Made by a program: the position numbers and the translations under genes. Of a DNA stretch of 64,000 bases, positions 52,837 through 60,451 are shown piece by piece. Position 1 is the stretch's first letter; the number at the start of each line of letters is the position of its first letter. The stretch lies in assembly GCF_040546685.1 (NCBI RefSeq), contig NZ_JBEPOH010000001.1:2666001-2730000 (forward strand). Direction: 5' to 3'. Origin of the DNA: Variovorax sp. OAS795 (GTDB lineage: Bacteria; Pseudomonadota; Gammaproteobacteria; Burkholderiales; Burkholderiaceae_C). The notes beneath the pieces were generated by a model. The model saw nothing but the letters and a program-made list of their open reading frames with translations, searched no databases and was not told where the DNA came from.

Positions 52837-54906
52837 ATGAATTTCCAGATACGAGGAATGGCGGGCCGCCGTGTCCCGGCATCGTTGCCCGGTGCCGGTG
52901 CGCTCCTGCTCGTGCTTGCATTGGCCGGCTGCGGGGGCGGCGACAACAGCGCGAGCCTGCCGGCGTTCTTTCCGACTGCCCCGCCGCCTGCGGCACCGCC
53001 CGCTGCGGGGCCGGGACCCGGCGCCGACGTCGCGTGCACGGACATCGATGGGAGCAAGATGAATGTCAAGGCAAAGACCATCACCATCAACAACAACACG
53101 GCAGGCACGATCTATCCTGTCTTGGCAACCAGCCAGAATGCGACGAATGAATGGATCCAGGCGTGTTTCCGCGACACCAGCAAGCCGTACCCGACAAAGT
53201 TTGTCTACAAGCTCTATGTGAACGAGGGTGTGGGACTGGCGAAAGGGGCTTCGGTCACGATCACGCTTCCACTCTTCAGCGTGCTGTCCAAGGAAGAGGA
53301 CCGCTACATCACCTGGTGGAACGGTGGACGTGTCTTGTTGGCCGATAACAATGCGAGATTGCGCGCCGCCGAAGACGTCAAACTGCCGGATCCCGTCGGA
53401 ATCAGTTGCACCGCCGGGTGCAACCTGACGACCTATTCAAGCGTCGTGGGGCTGCCAGAGAACGTGTACGCCCAGTTGTCGGAGTACACCTTTGGTGCGT
53501 CCATATTCCCGCCGGGCGATCCGAAGCGGTTGTTGAAGCCCGAGAACGTGGGATACAACATTTCATACGTCGATCACGTCTATATGCCCGTGGCCATCGG
53601 CGTCAGAAGCAACCCGTACATCGGTTTCAGCGGGTCGGCGCAAGCCTTGGATGCCTTCAGGCAAACCCTCAGGTCGTTCCTGACAACCAACGGCGATTTC
53701 TGGCCGGTCTATAACCTGAGCCAGTTGAAATTGCCTGGTGCCTACAACACGTTTGCACAGCGTACGGGCGACCAGAACGCAGAGCCCGACGTGCCGGTTG
53801 GTACCGGCAATTTGCGGCCTACCCTGGTCCCGTCGAGGTGTGTGCCCGGGAATGATGGCTTTTCTTCGGCATGTACGCCGGAAGAAAGCAAGAAGCTCGG
53901 AGTGGGGGTCCAACGCATGCAGAACCTGTGGGGCGCATGTGTCAATTGGGGTGCCGAGGACATCAGCAAGCATGTGGATGCCCAGCCCGTATGCCCGGAC
54001 AACTTGAAATCGACCATGGAAGAGGTGAAGCAGTTCTTCCAGGCCAACCAGGCAAAGTACGTCGGGCTCTACGCTTCGACGTGCGATGCGACCGAGTTCC
54101 CGCCGACCCCCTTCAATTTCCTGACCGCCCTTTCGCACATCTACGGTTGGGTTCCATTCAATGAACGTTGCGGCGCGGGCGTGAACGCGTTGGCCGAGAC
54201 CCCGGGCTGGGATCATGCCAAGGTCCAACTGGAATATATCCAGAACTTGCAATACAACTACGATCAAACGCCCACGCCGCCCGCAGATCGGATTTTCAAT
54301 CCTTATGTCAAGCTGATACACAAGGACCTCGACATGGCTGCCTACGGATTTTCAGTCGACGACTCGGTAGGCTTCATGAGCGAATTGGGAGACGGACTTG
54401 TCTTCAACGTCGGCGGAACCAACGGCCTTGAGAACGAAGCTGCGTTCAACTATGTCGACGGGTTTTCAGTAAGCACGGGTGGACCGGACGGCCCTGAAAA
54501 CATTCCGGTGATCAAGAAGTACGGTGCCTGCGCACTGGTGGGCGGGAAGGCGGATTGCGGTGGCGACGTCATCATGCCAACCAACACGCGAATCATGGGA
54601 TTCAGAGTTGGAACGCCGTCTGCTTATCCTTTGGAGGTGCACTTCACCGATGCGAAAAGCAACGAATACAAATTCACGGTCAAGAAGCCTTTTGCCGCAT
54701 GCAAGATCGATTCGAGCAACACGGCATGTGCGCCCATCGCGCCGGCAGACCTCGTAGATCCGCTGGCCTGCAGCGTGGTCAATGCGAGCGGTGCGCTCCA
54801 CGCCAATTCGGCTGCATGGTGCAGGCAGATTGTTCCGGTTCAAGCCAAGACGGGCAACAAGGTCGAAAACTACTTCAACACGACCAGCCCCGTCGATCTG
54901 CTCTAG
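52837..54906 (+). CDS. Large exported lipoprotein, possibly GH64/thaumatin-like fold
   Basis: The 689-aa protein has a signal peptide and lipobox LALAGC, a Pro-rich linker and then a Cys-rich secreted domain. The region from about residue 65 (KTITINNNTAGTIYPVLATS; ASVTITLPLF; YNISYVDHVYMPVAI) resembles the GH64/thaumatin-like superfamily of beta-1,3-glucan-active proteins; this is a weak, by-eye match and catalytic residues are not assigned. The gene is clearly lower in GC and has different codon use from its neighbours (for example TTG, AAT and ATA codons), suggesting transfer. AACGAGG precedes the ATG. It is followed by a strong terminator and a convergent GH5 gene, in line with a glycan-related role. 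Confidence 0.6.
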   Translation: MNFQIRGMAGRRVPASLPGAGALLLVLALAGCGGGDNSASLPAFFPTAPPPAAPPAAGPGPGADVACTDIDGSKMNVKAKTITINNNTAGTIYPVLATSQNATNEWIQACFRDTSKPYPTKFVYKLYVNEGVGLAKGASVTITLPLFSVLSKEEDRYITWWNGGRVLLADNNARLRAAEDVKLPDPVGISCTAGCNLTTYSSVVGLPENVYAQLSEYTFGASIFPPGDPKRLLKPENVGYNISYVDHVYMPVAIGVRSNPYIGFSGSAQALDAFRQTLRSFLTTNGDFWPVYNLSQLKLPGAYNTFAQRTGDQNAEPDVPVGTGNLRPTLVPSRCVPGNDGFSSACTPEESKKLGVGVQRMQNLWGACVNWGAEDISKHVDAQPVCPDNLKSTMEEVKQFFQANQAKYVGLYASTCDATEFPPTPFNFLTALSHIYGWVPFNERCGAGVNALAETPGWDHAKVQLEYIQNLQYNYDQTPTPPADRIFNPYVKLIHKDLDMAAYGFSVDDSVGFMSELGDGLVFNVGGTNGLENEAAFNYVDGFSVSTGGPDGPENIPVIKKYGACALVGGKADCGGDVIMPTNTRIMGFRVGTPSAYPLEVHFTDAKSNEYKFTVKKPFAACKIDSSNTACAPIAPADLVDPLACSVVNASGALHANSAAWCRQIVPVQAKTGNKVENYFNTTSPVDLL

Positions 54907-54934
54907 CACTCGAAACCCGGCAATAACCGCTGCG

Positions 54935-54970
54935 AGCGCCCGGCCCTCCCAGGGCCGGGCGCTTTTTTTT
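54935..54970. terminator. Strong intrinsic terminator
   Basis: A perfect 13-bp stem (arms AGCGCCCGGCCCT and AGGGCCGGGCGCT) with a CCC loop is followed by eight T residues (54963-54970). It ends the plus-strand lipoprotein transcript 28 nt after the stop. The convergent GH5 gene ends just beyond it; the minus-strand side has no T run, so it acts mainly rightward. Confidence 0.9.
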
Positions 54971-54977
54971 CTGCGGT

Positions 54978-56126
54978 TCAGTTGAGGAAGGGCGTGAGCC
55001 AGTTCATCTGCGGACGATCGCCACTGCTCTGCGGTTCGATGGAGAACGGGTAGGAGCCCCACCAAGGACCGCCCGCCCACCAGGCCCAGCCGGCCCACTG
55101 CGCGTCGTTGTCCTTCATGTGCTGCAGCATCGCGGTGATCCCGAGGCGGCAGGTCTCGTTGTTGCCACCCGCGAATTCACCGAGCATGCCGCGCTTGCCG
55201 TGGGTCTTGAGCCATCCGGTGAAATCGCGCAGGCGCTCGACCCCGATGGTCTCGCTGACGCAGGTGTCCAGCTTGCCCGCGCTGTCGCCATCGAGGTACT
55301 GGTGCACTTCGAACACGAGGTTGTTGCCGCTGTCGGTCACGGCAAGCATGGCCTCGGCATTGGGCGTGCCGTAGGAGTTCGCGAACCAGCTGTGCGCGCC
55401 TGTCCAGCCGTTGCCCGGCACGGTGATGACATTTGCGGCGCCGGTCGCGCGGATGGCGGCGATACCGGCATTGGCGGCCGCGACCCAGGTCTCGGTGGAC
55501 ATGTCGTGCGGCTCGTTCATGAGTCCGAACAGGACGCGGGGGTTGTCCTTGAACTGGAGCGCGAGGCGCCGCCACAAGTCGGCAAACGCCGCCTGGGGCA
55601 CTTCGGCCGAGCCGATGACGCTGGCGTGCCAGCGCGCGTAGTTGTGGGGGTCCAGCAATACATCGGTGCCGCCGGCCGTGGCAGCGGCGACGAAGCTCTT
55701 CAATCGTTCGAGTTCGTTCGAATCCAGTTCCTGGTTGAGTTGCGGTTGCAGCCGTTCCCACAGGAAGGGCAGGCGGACCAGGTTCATGCCCTTTCGCTTG
55801 TAGTAGCCGACGCTGTCGTTGGCCGGGTAGATGTAGTCCTGGCCGTGGATGCCGGGCAGCTTGCTTTCGCCGAACTCCGCGCCGGCCAGGCTCACGCCGC
55901 GCCAGGTGGGTTTGGGGCTGGTAGCAACGGGTGCTGCCGTTGCGTCCGGCGGTGCGGCGGCCTCGGGGGGCGTTGCGGGCGCGGCGGGTGCAGCGGTCGA
56001 AGGCACGAGGCCGGGGGTGCTTGCGATGCCGCCGCCGCCTCCTCCTCCGCCGCATCCGGCCAGGGACAAAGTGAAGGCCATCGCCATGGCGAGCTGCGGC
56101 AGTTCGAATCGGGGCTTGTGTGTCAT
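54978..56126 (-). CDS. Glycoside hydrolase family 5 (cellulase-like) lipoprotein
   Basis: The 382-aa protein has lipobox SLAGC (C25), a Gly run, a Pro/Ala-rich linker (about 30-70) and a GH5 (beta/alpha)8 domain. The acid/base E205 lies in GLMNEPHDM and the nucleophile E317 in MLGEFAGG; DPHNYARWH and FEVHQYLDGD are further GH5 landmarks. It should cleave beta-1,4-glucan or a related beta-glycan outside the cytoplasm, held at the membrane by its lipid anchor. The sequence ends in the usual GH5 C-terminal strand region (WAGWAWWAGGPWWG). Its upstream region shares a duplicated block with that of the hydrolase at 50108. Confidence 0.9.
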   Translation of the reverse strand: MTHKPRFELPQLAMAMAFTLSLAGCGGGGGGGGIASTPGLVPSTAAPAAPATPPEAAAPPDATAAPVATSPKPTWRGVSLAGAEFGESKLPGIHGQDYIYPANDSVGYYKRKGMNLVRLPFLWERLQPQLNQELDSNELERLKSFVAAATAGGTDVLLDPHNYARWHASVIGSAEVPQAAFADLWRRLALQFKDNPRVLFGLMNEPHDMSTETWVAAANAGIAAIRATGAANVITVPGNGWTGAHSWFANSYGTPNAEAMLAVTDSGNNLVFEVHQYLDGDSAGKLDTCVSETIGVERLRDFTGWLKTHGKRGMLGEFAGGNNETCRLGITAMLQHMKDNDAQWAGWAWWAGGPWWGSYPFSIEPQSSGDRPQMNWLTPFLN

Positions 56127-56372
56127 GTGGGTGGCGCGTTCGCGCGTTCAGGGTTCGATGTTCAAGAGCGTCTCTCAGGCGCATCGCGACCCTTCGGGAT
56201 TCTGGCCATCCCTCGCGCGGGCGGGCGCTCAAGTTTCATTGGTAATCCGCCGGGACGCGCAAACACGCTTCCCGGCGGCCTCGTTTCACTGCAGAGCGCT
56301 TAAGCTCGATCGATCCACAAGAAGAGGTTGTTGCAGCCACCCGCGGGATGGCTCGCACCACGCAAAGGAACC
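56127..56372. promoter_or_regulatory. Divergent promoter region between GH5 and the serine hydrolase
   Basis: This 246-bp region holds AAGTTTCATTGGTAAT (56231-56246), a near copy of the site at 51412-51427. Read on the minus strand, the similarity continues past the motif through shared AGAATC and CGATGCG blocks, so the two promoter regions look derived from one another. The AAAGGA ribosome-binding site of the hydrolase is at about 56364-56369. Confidence 0.5.
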
Positions 56373-58289
56373 ATGACTGCAACCCACGACCCCGCGAGCC
56401 TCCACGCTTCTTCCCTGCGCATGTCGCGCCGCCATTGCCTGGGCCTGGCCACGGCAGGACTGGTCGCGCCGCTGCTGCAAGCCTGCGGCGGAGGCGACTC
56501 GAACGGGGGCGGCGCGGCCTCGCTCTCGGCCGACTCCTCGAGTTCCGAGGCGGTGCGCTGGTGCCGCGAGGCCATCCAGGCGGCCCTCGGCAAGAGCGGC
56601 AGCGCCACCACGGCGATCTCCGTCGCCATGCTGGCCGAGGACCGCGTGATCTGGCGCGAAGCCTTCGGCCTTGCCGACCGCGAGCGCGGACTCCTGGCCA
56701 CGCCCGACATGCGCGTCAACATCGGCTCGGTCTCGAAGATGTTCGCGACGCTGGCCGTGATGATCCTTCGCGACCGCGGCAAGCTGGCGCTGGAGCAACC
56801 GGTCGTCGAGCTGCTGCCTTCCTTCCGCATGCTCTCGCCGAACTACACGCGCATCACGGTGCGCCACCTGGTTTCCCATGCATCGGGGGTGCCGGGCACC
56901 AACTACCGGAACGCCTTCGGTTTTGCGCCCGTCCCCGGCTACCTGCAGGACACGATGGATGCGCTGTCGCAGTCGCACCTGAAGCACGAGCCGGGCGAAC
57001 TCTCGGTGTATTGCAACGATGGATTCACCCTGGTCGAACCACTGGTGCGCGAGCTCACGGGCAAGAGCTTCACCGACTTCGTCCAGCAGGAGATCTTCGA
57101 CCCCCTGGGCATGAGCCTGTCCGGTTATCCCCTCGGGTACCTGCCCGAAGGGACCTTCGTGCATCCCTACTACGAAGGCCAGCGGCAGCCGCAGGAGATG
57201 ATGCCCTGCCATGCCACCGGCGGTGCGTTCTCCACGCCCACCGACCTGCTGAAGCTCGCGCGCCTGTTCCTGGACCAGGGCACGTACCAGGGCCGGCGCA
57301 TCGTCTCGGCGGACGCCATCCGCGAGATGGGCGTGGACCAGGCCGCCTATGTGCGCATCGCCAATCCGGCGGCTTCGTCCACGACCTGGGGACTCGGGTG
57401 GGACGACGTCCGGGAGCAGGGCGTGGCGGCCGGGGGCTTGCAGGCCTGGCAGAAAGGCGGCGACTCCTTTTTCTTCGCGTCCCGGTTCATCGTGCTGCCG
57501 GAGCCGCGGCTGGCCATGATGATCAGCGGCAACGGCTTCGACTACGGCGCCGTGGCGCTGGTGCAGGGCGCGATGTTGCGCGCGGCCCAGGAGCGCGGCG
57601 CGATCAAGGCCCTGCCGCCCAGCATGGCCCGGGCGGTGCCGCCGGTGGTGTCTTCGTCGGCGGACATCTCGAAGCTCGCCGGCATCTATGCCAGTGAATC
57701 GCGGCCACTCCAGGTGCTGGACAATGGCGACGGTTCGTTGAGGCTCAACGTCTGGTCTCCGGCTGGCCGGTGGGAGCCCGTGGCGGGAATCGGGGATATG
57801 CGTGAGCGAAGCGACGGCGCCTGGTGGTCCGACGAATATGCCTCCGCCTACATTCGCTTCCCGACGGTCAAGGGACATCCCTACATGGTGTCGCACGCGC
57901 TCTCGGGCAGCCAGCAATACTGGGCCGGCACCATGCTGGGCGAGCGGCTGCCGCCACTGGACGCGCCGCTGCCCGACGCCTGGCGCGCACGCGTGGGCAG
58001 CCGCTGGGTCTGCACCAACGAATCCCCGGACTCGACGGCCAGGCTGGAGGGAGCGAGGACCGGCCGCATCGGCGAGCTGAAGGAATTGCCGGGCTATATC
58101 TTCTGGGCCGACAAGCAATTGCTGCGGGTGATCGACGACCACACCGCGGGCATGACGGTCGAGATTCCTGGATTTGCGGGCCGCGATCTGGTCGAATTGC
58201 GCATGGTCCCCGTGCAGGGGGCCGCGAGCTCCCCGGGGCAGCCCGAGGAACTGCACGAAGGCAGCTTCGTCTTCATTGCGCAATCGTAG
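56373..58289 (+). CDS. Exported serine hydrolase, beta-lactamase fold, with C-terminal beta domain (paralog)
   Basis: The 638-aa predicted lipoprotein has an N-terminal twin-Arg-like MSRRHCLGLATAG sequence and lipobox LLQAC (C38). Motifs are S119-V-S-K122, Y-C-N in SVYCNDGF and K-G-G in WQKGGDSFFF. Catalytic and C-terminal domains (GIYASESRPLQ onward, about 200 residues) parallel the protein at 48211, so both arose from one ancestor. The C-terminal domain is probably a small beta-barrel as found in CubicO-type hydrolases. It is divergent from the GH5 gene and 18 nt upstream of the enolase-superfamily gene, possibly in one operon with it. Confidence 0.84.
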   Translation: MTATHDPASLHASSLRMSRRHCLGLATAGLVAPLLQACGGGDSNGGGAASLSADSSSSEAVRWCREAIQAALGKSGSATTAISVAMLAEDRVIWREAFGLADRERGLLATPDMRVNIGSVSKMFATLAVMILRDRGKLALEQPVVELLPSFRMLSPNYTRITVRHLVSHASGVPGTNYRNAFGFAPVPGYLQDTMDALSQSHLKHEPGELSVYCNDGFTLVEPLVRELTGKSFTDFVQQEIFDPLGMSLSGYPLGYLPEGTFVHPYYEGQRQPQEMMPCHATGGAFSTPTDLLKLARLFLDQGTYQGRRIVSADAIREMGVDQAAYVRIANPAASSTTWGLGWDDVREQGVAAGGLQAWQKGGDSFFFASRFIVLPEPRLAMMISGNGFDYGAVALVQGAMLRAAQERGAIKALPPSMARAVPPVVSSSADISKLAGIYASESRPLQVLDNGDGSLRLNVWSPAGRWEPVAGIGDMRERSDGAWWSDEYASAYIRFPTVKGHPYMVSHALSGSQQYWAGTMLGERLPPLDAPLPDAWRARVGSRWVCTNESPDSTARLEGARTGRIGELKELPGYIFWADKQLLRVIDDHTAGMTVEIPGFAGRDLVELRMVPVQGAASSPGQPEELHEGSFVFIAQS

Positions 58290-58307
58290 TTTTCGAGGAG
58301 AGGTTCC

Positions 58308-59396
58308 ATGCGTTCCATTGCAAGGATCGCGTGCCGGCTCTTCAGGGTTCCGCTTGCCGAAACCTTGACGGACGCCAAGCATGGCGCGCACACGCATTTC
58401 GAGCTGGTCACCGCCACGGTGCAACTGGAGGACGGCAGCCAGGGCACGGGCTACACCTACACCGGCGGCAAGGGCGGCCATGCCATCAAGGCCATGATCG
58501 ACCACGACCTGGCGCCTGCGCTGATCGGACGGGACGCGGCGGAGGTCGAAGGCATCCACGAATTCAGCGAGTGGCATGTGCACTACGTGGGGCGCGGCGG
58601 CATCGCCTCGTTCGCGATCTCCGCCATCGACATCGCGCTGTGGGACTTGCGCGGCAAGGCCGCCGGGGCGCCGCTCTGGAAGCTGGCCGGCGGCGCAGCG
58701 AACACCTGCAAGGCCTATTGCGGCGGCATCGACCTCGCGTTCCCGCTCGACAGGCTGCTGGACAACGTGCGCGGCTATCTGGCCAAGGGCGTGAACGGCG
58801 TCAAGATCAAGATCGGTCGGCCGGACCTGGAGGAAGACATCGCGCGCATCCGGGCCGTGCGCGCGCTCGTCGGCGACGGCGTCACGCTGATGGTCGATGC
58901 CAACTATGCAATGAGCGTGGACCAGGCCATTGCCGCGGGCAAGCGCTTCGAGCCCTTCGACGTGTACTGGTTCGAGGAGCCGACCATCCCCGACGACTAT
59001 CGCGGTTATGCACGCATCGCCGAGGCCACCGGCGTCCCGCTGGCCATGGGCGAGAACCTGCACACGATCCATGAGTTCGACCATGCGTTCGAGCAGGCCG
59101 GGCTCTCGTTCATCCAGCCCGATGCCTCGAACTGCGGCGGCATCACGGGCTGGCTGAAGGTGGCCGAACGCGCGCGCCGCCACGGCATCCCGGTGTGTTC
59201 GCACGGCATGCAGGAGCTGCATGTGAGCCTGCTGGCGGCGCAGCCCAATGCAGGCTGGCTGGAGATTCACAGCTTCCCGATCGACGAGTACACAGTGCGC
59301 CCGCTGGTGATCGAGAACCAGCGTGCGGTCGCGCCCGACGCGCCGGGGATCGGCGTGAGTTTCGACTGGGCGAAACTCTCGCCGCATGCGGCCTAG
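58308..59396 (+). CDS. Mandelate racemase-type enolase-superfamily enzyme
   Basis: The 362-aa enzyme should abstract a proton alpha to a carboxylate using a divalent metal. All landmark residues of the mandelate-racemase subgroup are present and offset by exactly two from Pseudomonas putida mandelate racemase: K166-x-K168, metal ligands D197, E223 and E249, and the D272/H299 dyad. This points to a racemase or acid-sugar dehydratase. [14 protein letters not shown] and SHGMQELH are typical. The true substrate cannot be read from the sequence. The stop codon TAG lies within the target-site duplication of the following insertion sequence, so the gene escaped damage by chance or by target preference. 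Confidence 0.88.
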   Translation: MRSIARIACRLFRVPLAETLTDAKHGAHTHFELVTATVQLEDGSQGTGYTYTGGKGGHAIKAMIDHDLAPALIGRDAAEVEGIHEFSEWHVHYVGRGGIASFAISAIDIALWDLRGKAAGAPLWKLAGGAANTCKAYCGGIDLAFPLDRLLDNVRGYLAKGVNGVKIKIGRPDLEEDIARIRAVRALVGDGVTLMVDANYAMSVDQAIAAGKRFEPFDVYWFEEPTIPDDYRGYARIAEATGVPLAMGENLHTIHEFDHAFEQAGLSFIQPDASNCGGITGWLKVAERARRHGIPVCSHGMQELHVSLLAAQPNAGWLEIHSFPIDEYTVRPLVIENQRAVAPDAPGIGVSFDWAKLSPHAA

Positions 59397-59397
59397 T
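59392..59397. repeat. Target-site duplication, left copy
   Basis: CCTAGT, identical to 60441-60446. CTAG is self-complementary and gives the stop codon TAG to the enolase-superfamily gene on the plus strand and to the transposase on the minus strand. Confidence 0.9.
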
Positions 59398-60343
59398 TGT
59401 GAAGCGTCAAGAGGTTGTTTCTTGACGAGTTGATTCTGGAGATGGGCGCGACGCCGCCGATGCCGCTGTGTGGGCGATGCCAGTTGTAGTGGTGCTGCCA
59501 GCTTGCCAGGGCATCGGTTCGATGGGCCGAGTTCTGGTAGGTCCAGCCGTAGGCCCACTCTCGCAGCGCGGACTGGATGAACCTCTCGGCCTTGCCATTG
59601 GTCTGCGGCCGGTAGGGGCGCGTGAAGCTGTGCTTGATGCCCAGTTCCGTGCAGGTTGCCCTGAACTCGCGCGAGCGAAACGCTGGGCCGTTGTCCGTGA
59701 GCAACCGCTTGACGATGATGCCCAGGCGGGCGTAATAGGCCACCGCATTGCGCAGGAACAGGACCGCCTGCGCTTGCTTCTCGTCCGGGTGCATGGCGGT
59801 GAATGCCAGCCTGGCGTGGTCGTCGATGGCCACGAACAGCGTCTCCCAGCCTGCTCCGTCGACCGAGTCGCGCCGGTTTCCTGTGACACGGTGGCTGGGC
59901 CGCACGATGCGCCCAAGCTTCTTGGTGTCGATGTGCAGCAGATCGCCGGGCGCCTCGTGCTCGTAGCGGACAACGGCCTCGACGGGCACCAGGTCGCTCA
60001 ACTTGGACATGCCCGCTCGCGCCAGGACGCGACTGACCGTGGACTCCGAGACGCCTACGCTGCGTGCGATGCGAGCCTGCAGCATCCGGCGTTTGCGCAG
60101 CTCGACGATGAGCAAGGCCTTGCCTGCATCGATGGCCCTGGGCGAGCGCGTGGGCCTGGAGGATGCATCGGCCAACGCGGCTTCGCCGCCGGCCAGATAG
60201 CGACCGAGCCACTTCCTGGCCGTTGGCGCAGTGACGCCGTGTGCGGCTGCGGCTCGCACGGCATCCAGGCCTTCCAAGGTCATCTGTTTGACCATCTCGA
60301 TTCGGCGGGCAAAGGTAAGTCGGGCATGCTTATGGGTGTTCAT
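59393..60343 (-). CDS. IS481-family transposase
   Basis: The 316-aa DDE transposase has N-terminal helix-turn-helix segments ([38 protein letters not shown]) and an integrase core with Asp in [10 protein letters not shown], Asp in LLTDNGPAF and Glu in GKAERFIQ. The catalytic triad is intact. The reading frame runs through the left end of the element and uses TAG from the CTAG of the duplicated target as its stop, so the element carries no stop codon of its own. Confidence 0.92.
   Translation of the reverse strand: MNTHKHARLTFARRIEMVKQMTLEGLDAVRAAAAHGVTAPTARKWLGRYLAGGEAALADASSRPTRSPRAIDAGKALLIVELRKRRMLQARIARSVGVSESTVSRVLARAGMSKLSDLVPVEAVVRYEHEAPGDLLHIDTKKLGRIVRPSHRVTGNRRDSVDGAGWETLFVAIDDHARLAFTAMHPDEKQAQAVLFLRNAVAYYARLGIIVKRLLTDNGPAFRSREFRATCTELGIKHSFTRPYRPQTNGKAERFIQSALREWAYGWTYQNSAHRTDALASWQHHYNWHRPHSGIGGVAPISRINSSRNNLLTLHN
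59398..59418. repeat. IS481 terminal inverted repeat, left
   Basis: Begins TGTGAAGC and ends AGGTTGT; pairs with 60420-60440 with two mismatches. Confidence 0.9.
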
Positions 60344-60362
60344 CCGGTTGGGCGTCCTGAGT

Positions 60363-60404
60363 GGATTGGGTGTTTGGCGACTTCCAGTCTCTCAAACCCA
60401 ATCC
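60363..60404. repeat. Sub-terminal hairpin inside the IS, upstream of the transposase
   Basis: GGATTGGGTGTTTG (60363-60376) pairs with CAAACCCAATCC (60393-60404), leaving two bases bulged. The hairpin lies between the right inverted repeat and the transposase start, where it could block read-through transcription into the transposase or bind transposase. Function is inference. Confidence 0.5.
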
Positions 60405-60419
60405 GGATGAACACCGGAT

Positions 60420-60440
60420 ACAACCTATTGAAGCTTCACA
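60420..60440. repeat. IS481 terminal inverted repeat, right
   Basis: Complement of the left repeat with two mismatches, next to the right CCTAGT copy (60441-60446). Confidence 0.9.
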
Positions 60441-60446
60441 CCTAGT
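60441..60446. repeat. Target-site duplication, right copy
   Basis: CCTAGT, identical to 59392-59397. Removing the IS and one copy restores a 6-nt gap between the enolase-superfamily stop and the convergent porin stop. Confidence 0.9.
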
Positions 60447-60451
60447 GGATC

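Larger units (their letters stand above)
59398..60440 (-). mobile_element. IS481-family insertion sequence, complete
   Basis: The 1043-bp element has 21-bp terminal inverted repeats (59398-59418 and 60420-60440) matching at 19 of 21 positions, both starting TGTGAAGC. It is flanked by a 6-bp direct repeat CCTAGT (59392-59397 and 60441-60446) that fits the NCTAGN target known for IS481 of Bordetella. It encodes one transposase. With intact ends, duplication and gene, it looks recently inserted and potentially mobile. Confidence 0.93.

Noticed and set aside
56286..60212. Very long minus-strand open frame (1308 codons) over the hydrolase, enolase-superfamily and IS genes
   Set aside because: It crosses three unrelated well-supported genes, is Arg/Ala/His-rich and has no domain. 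It results from high GC at third codon positions.
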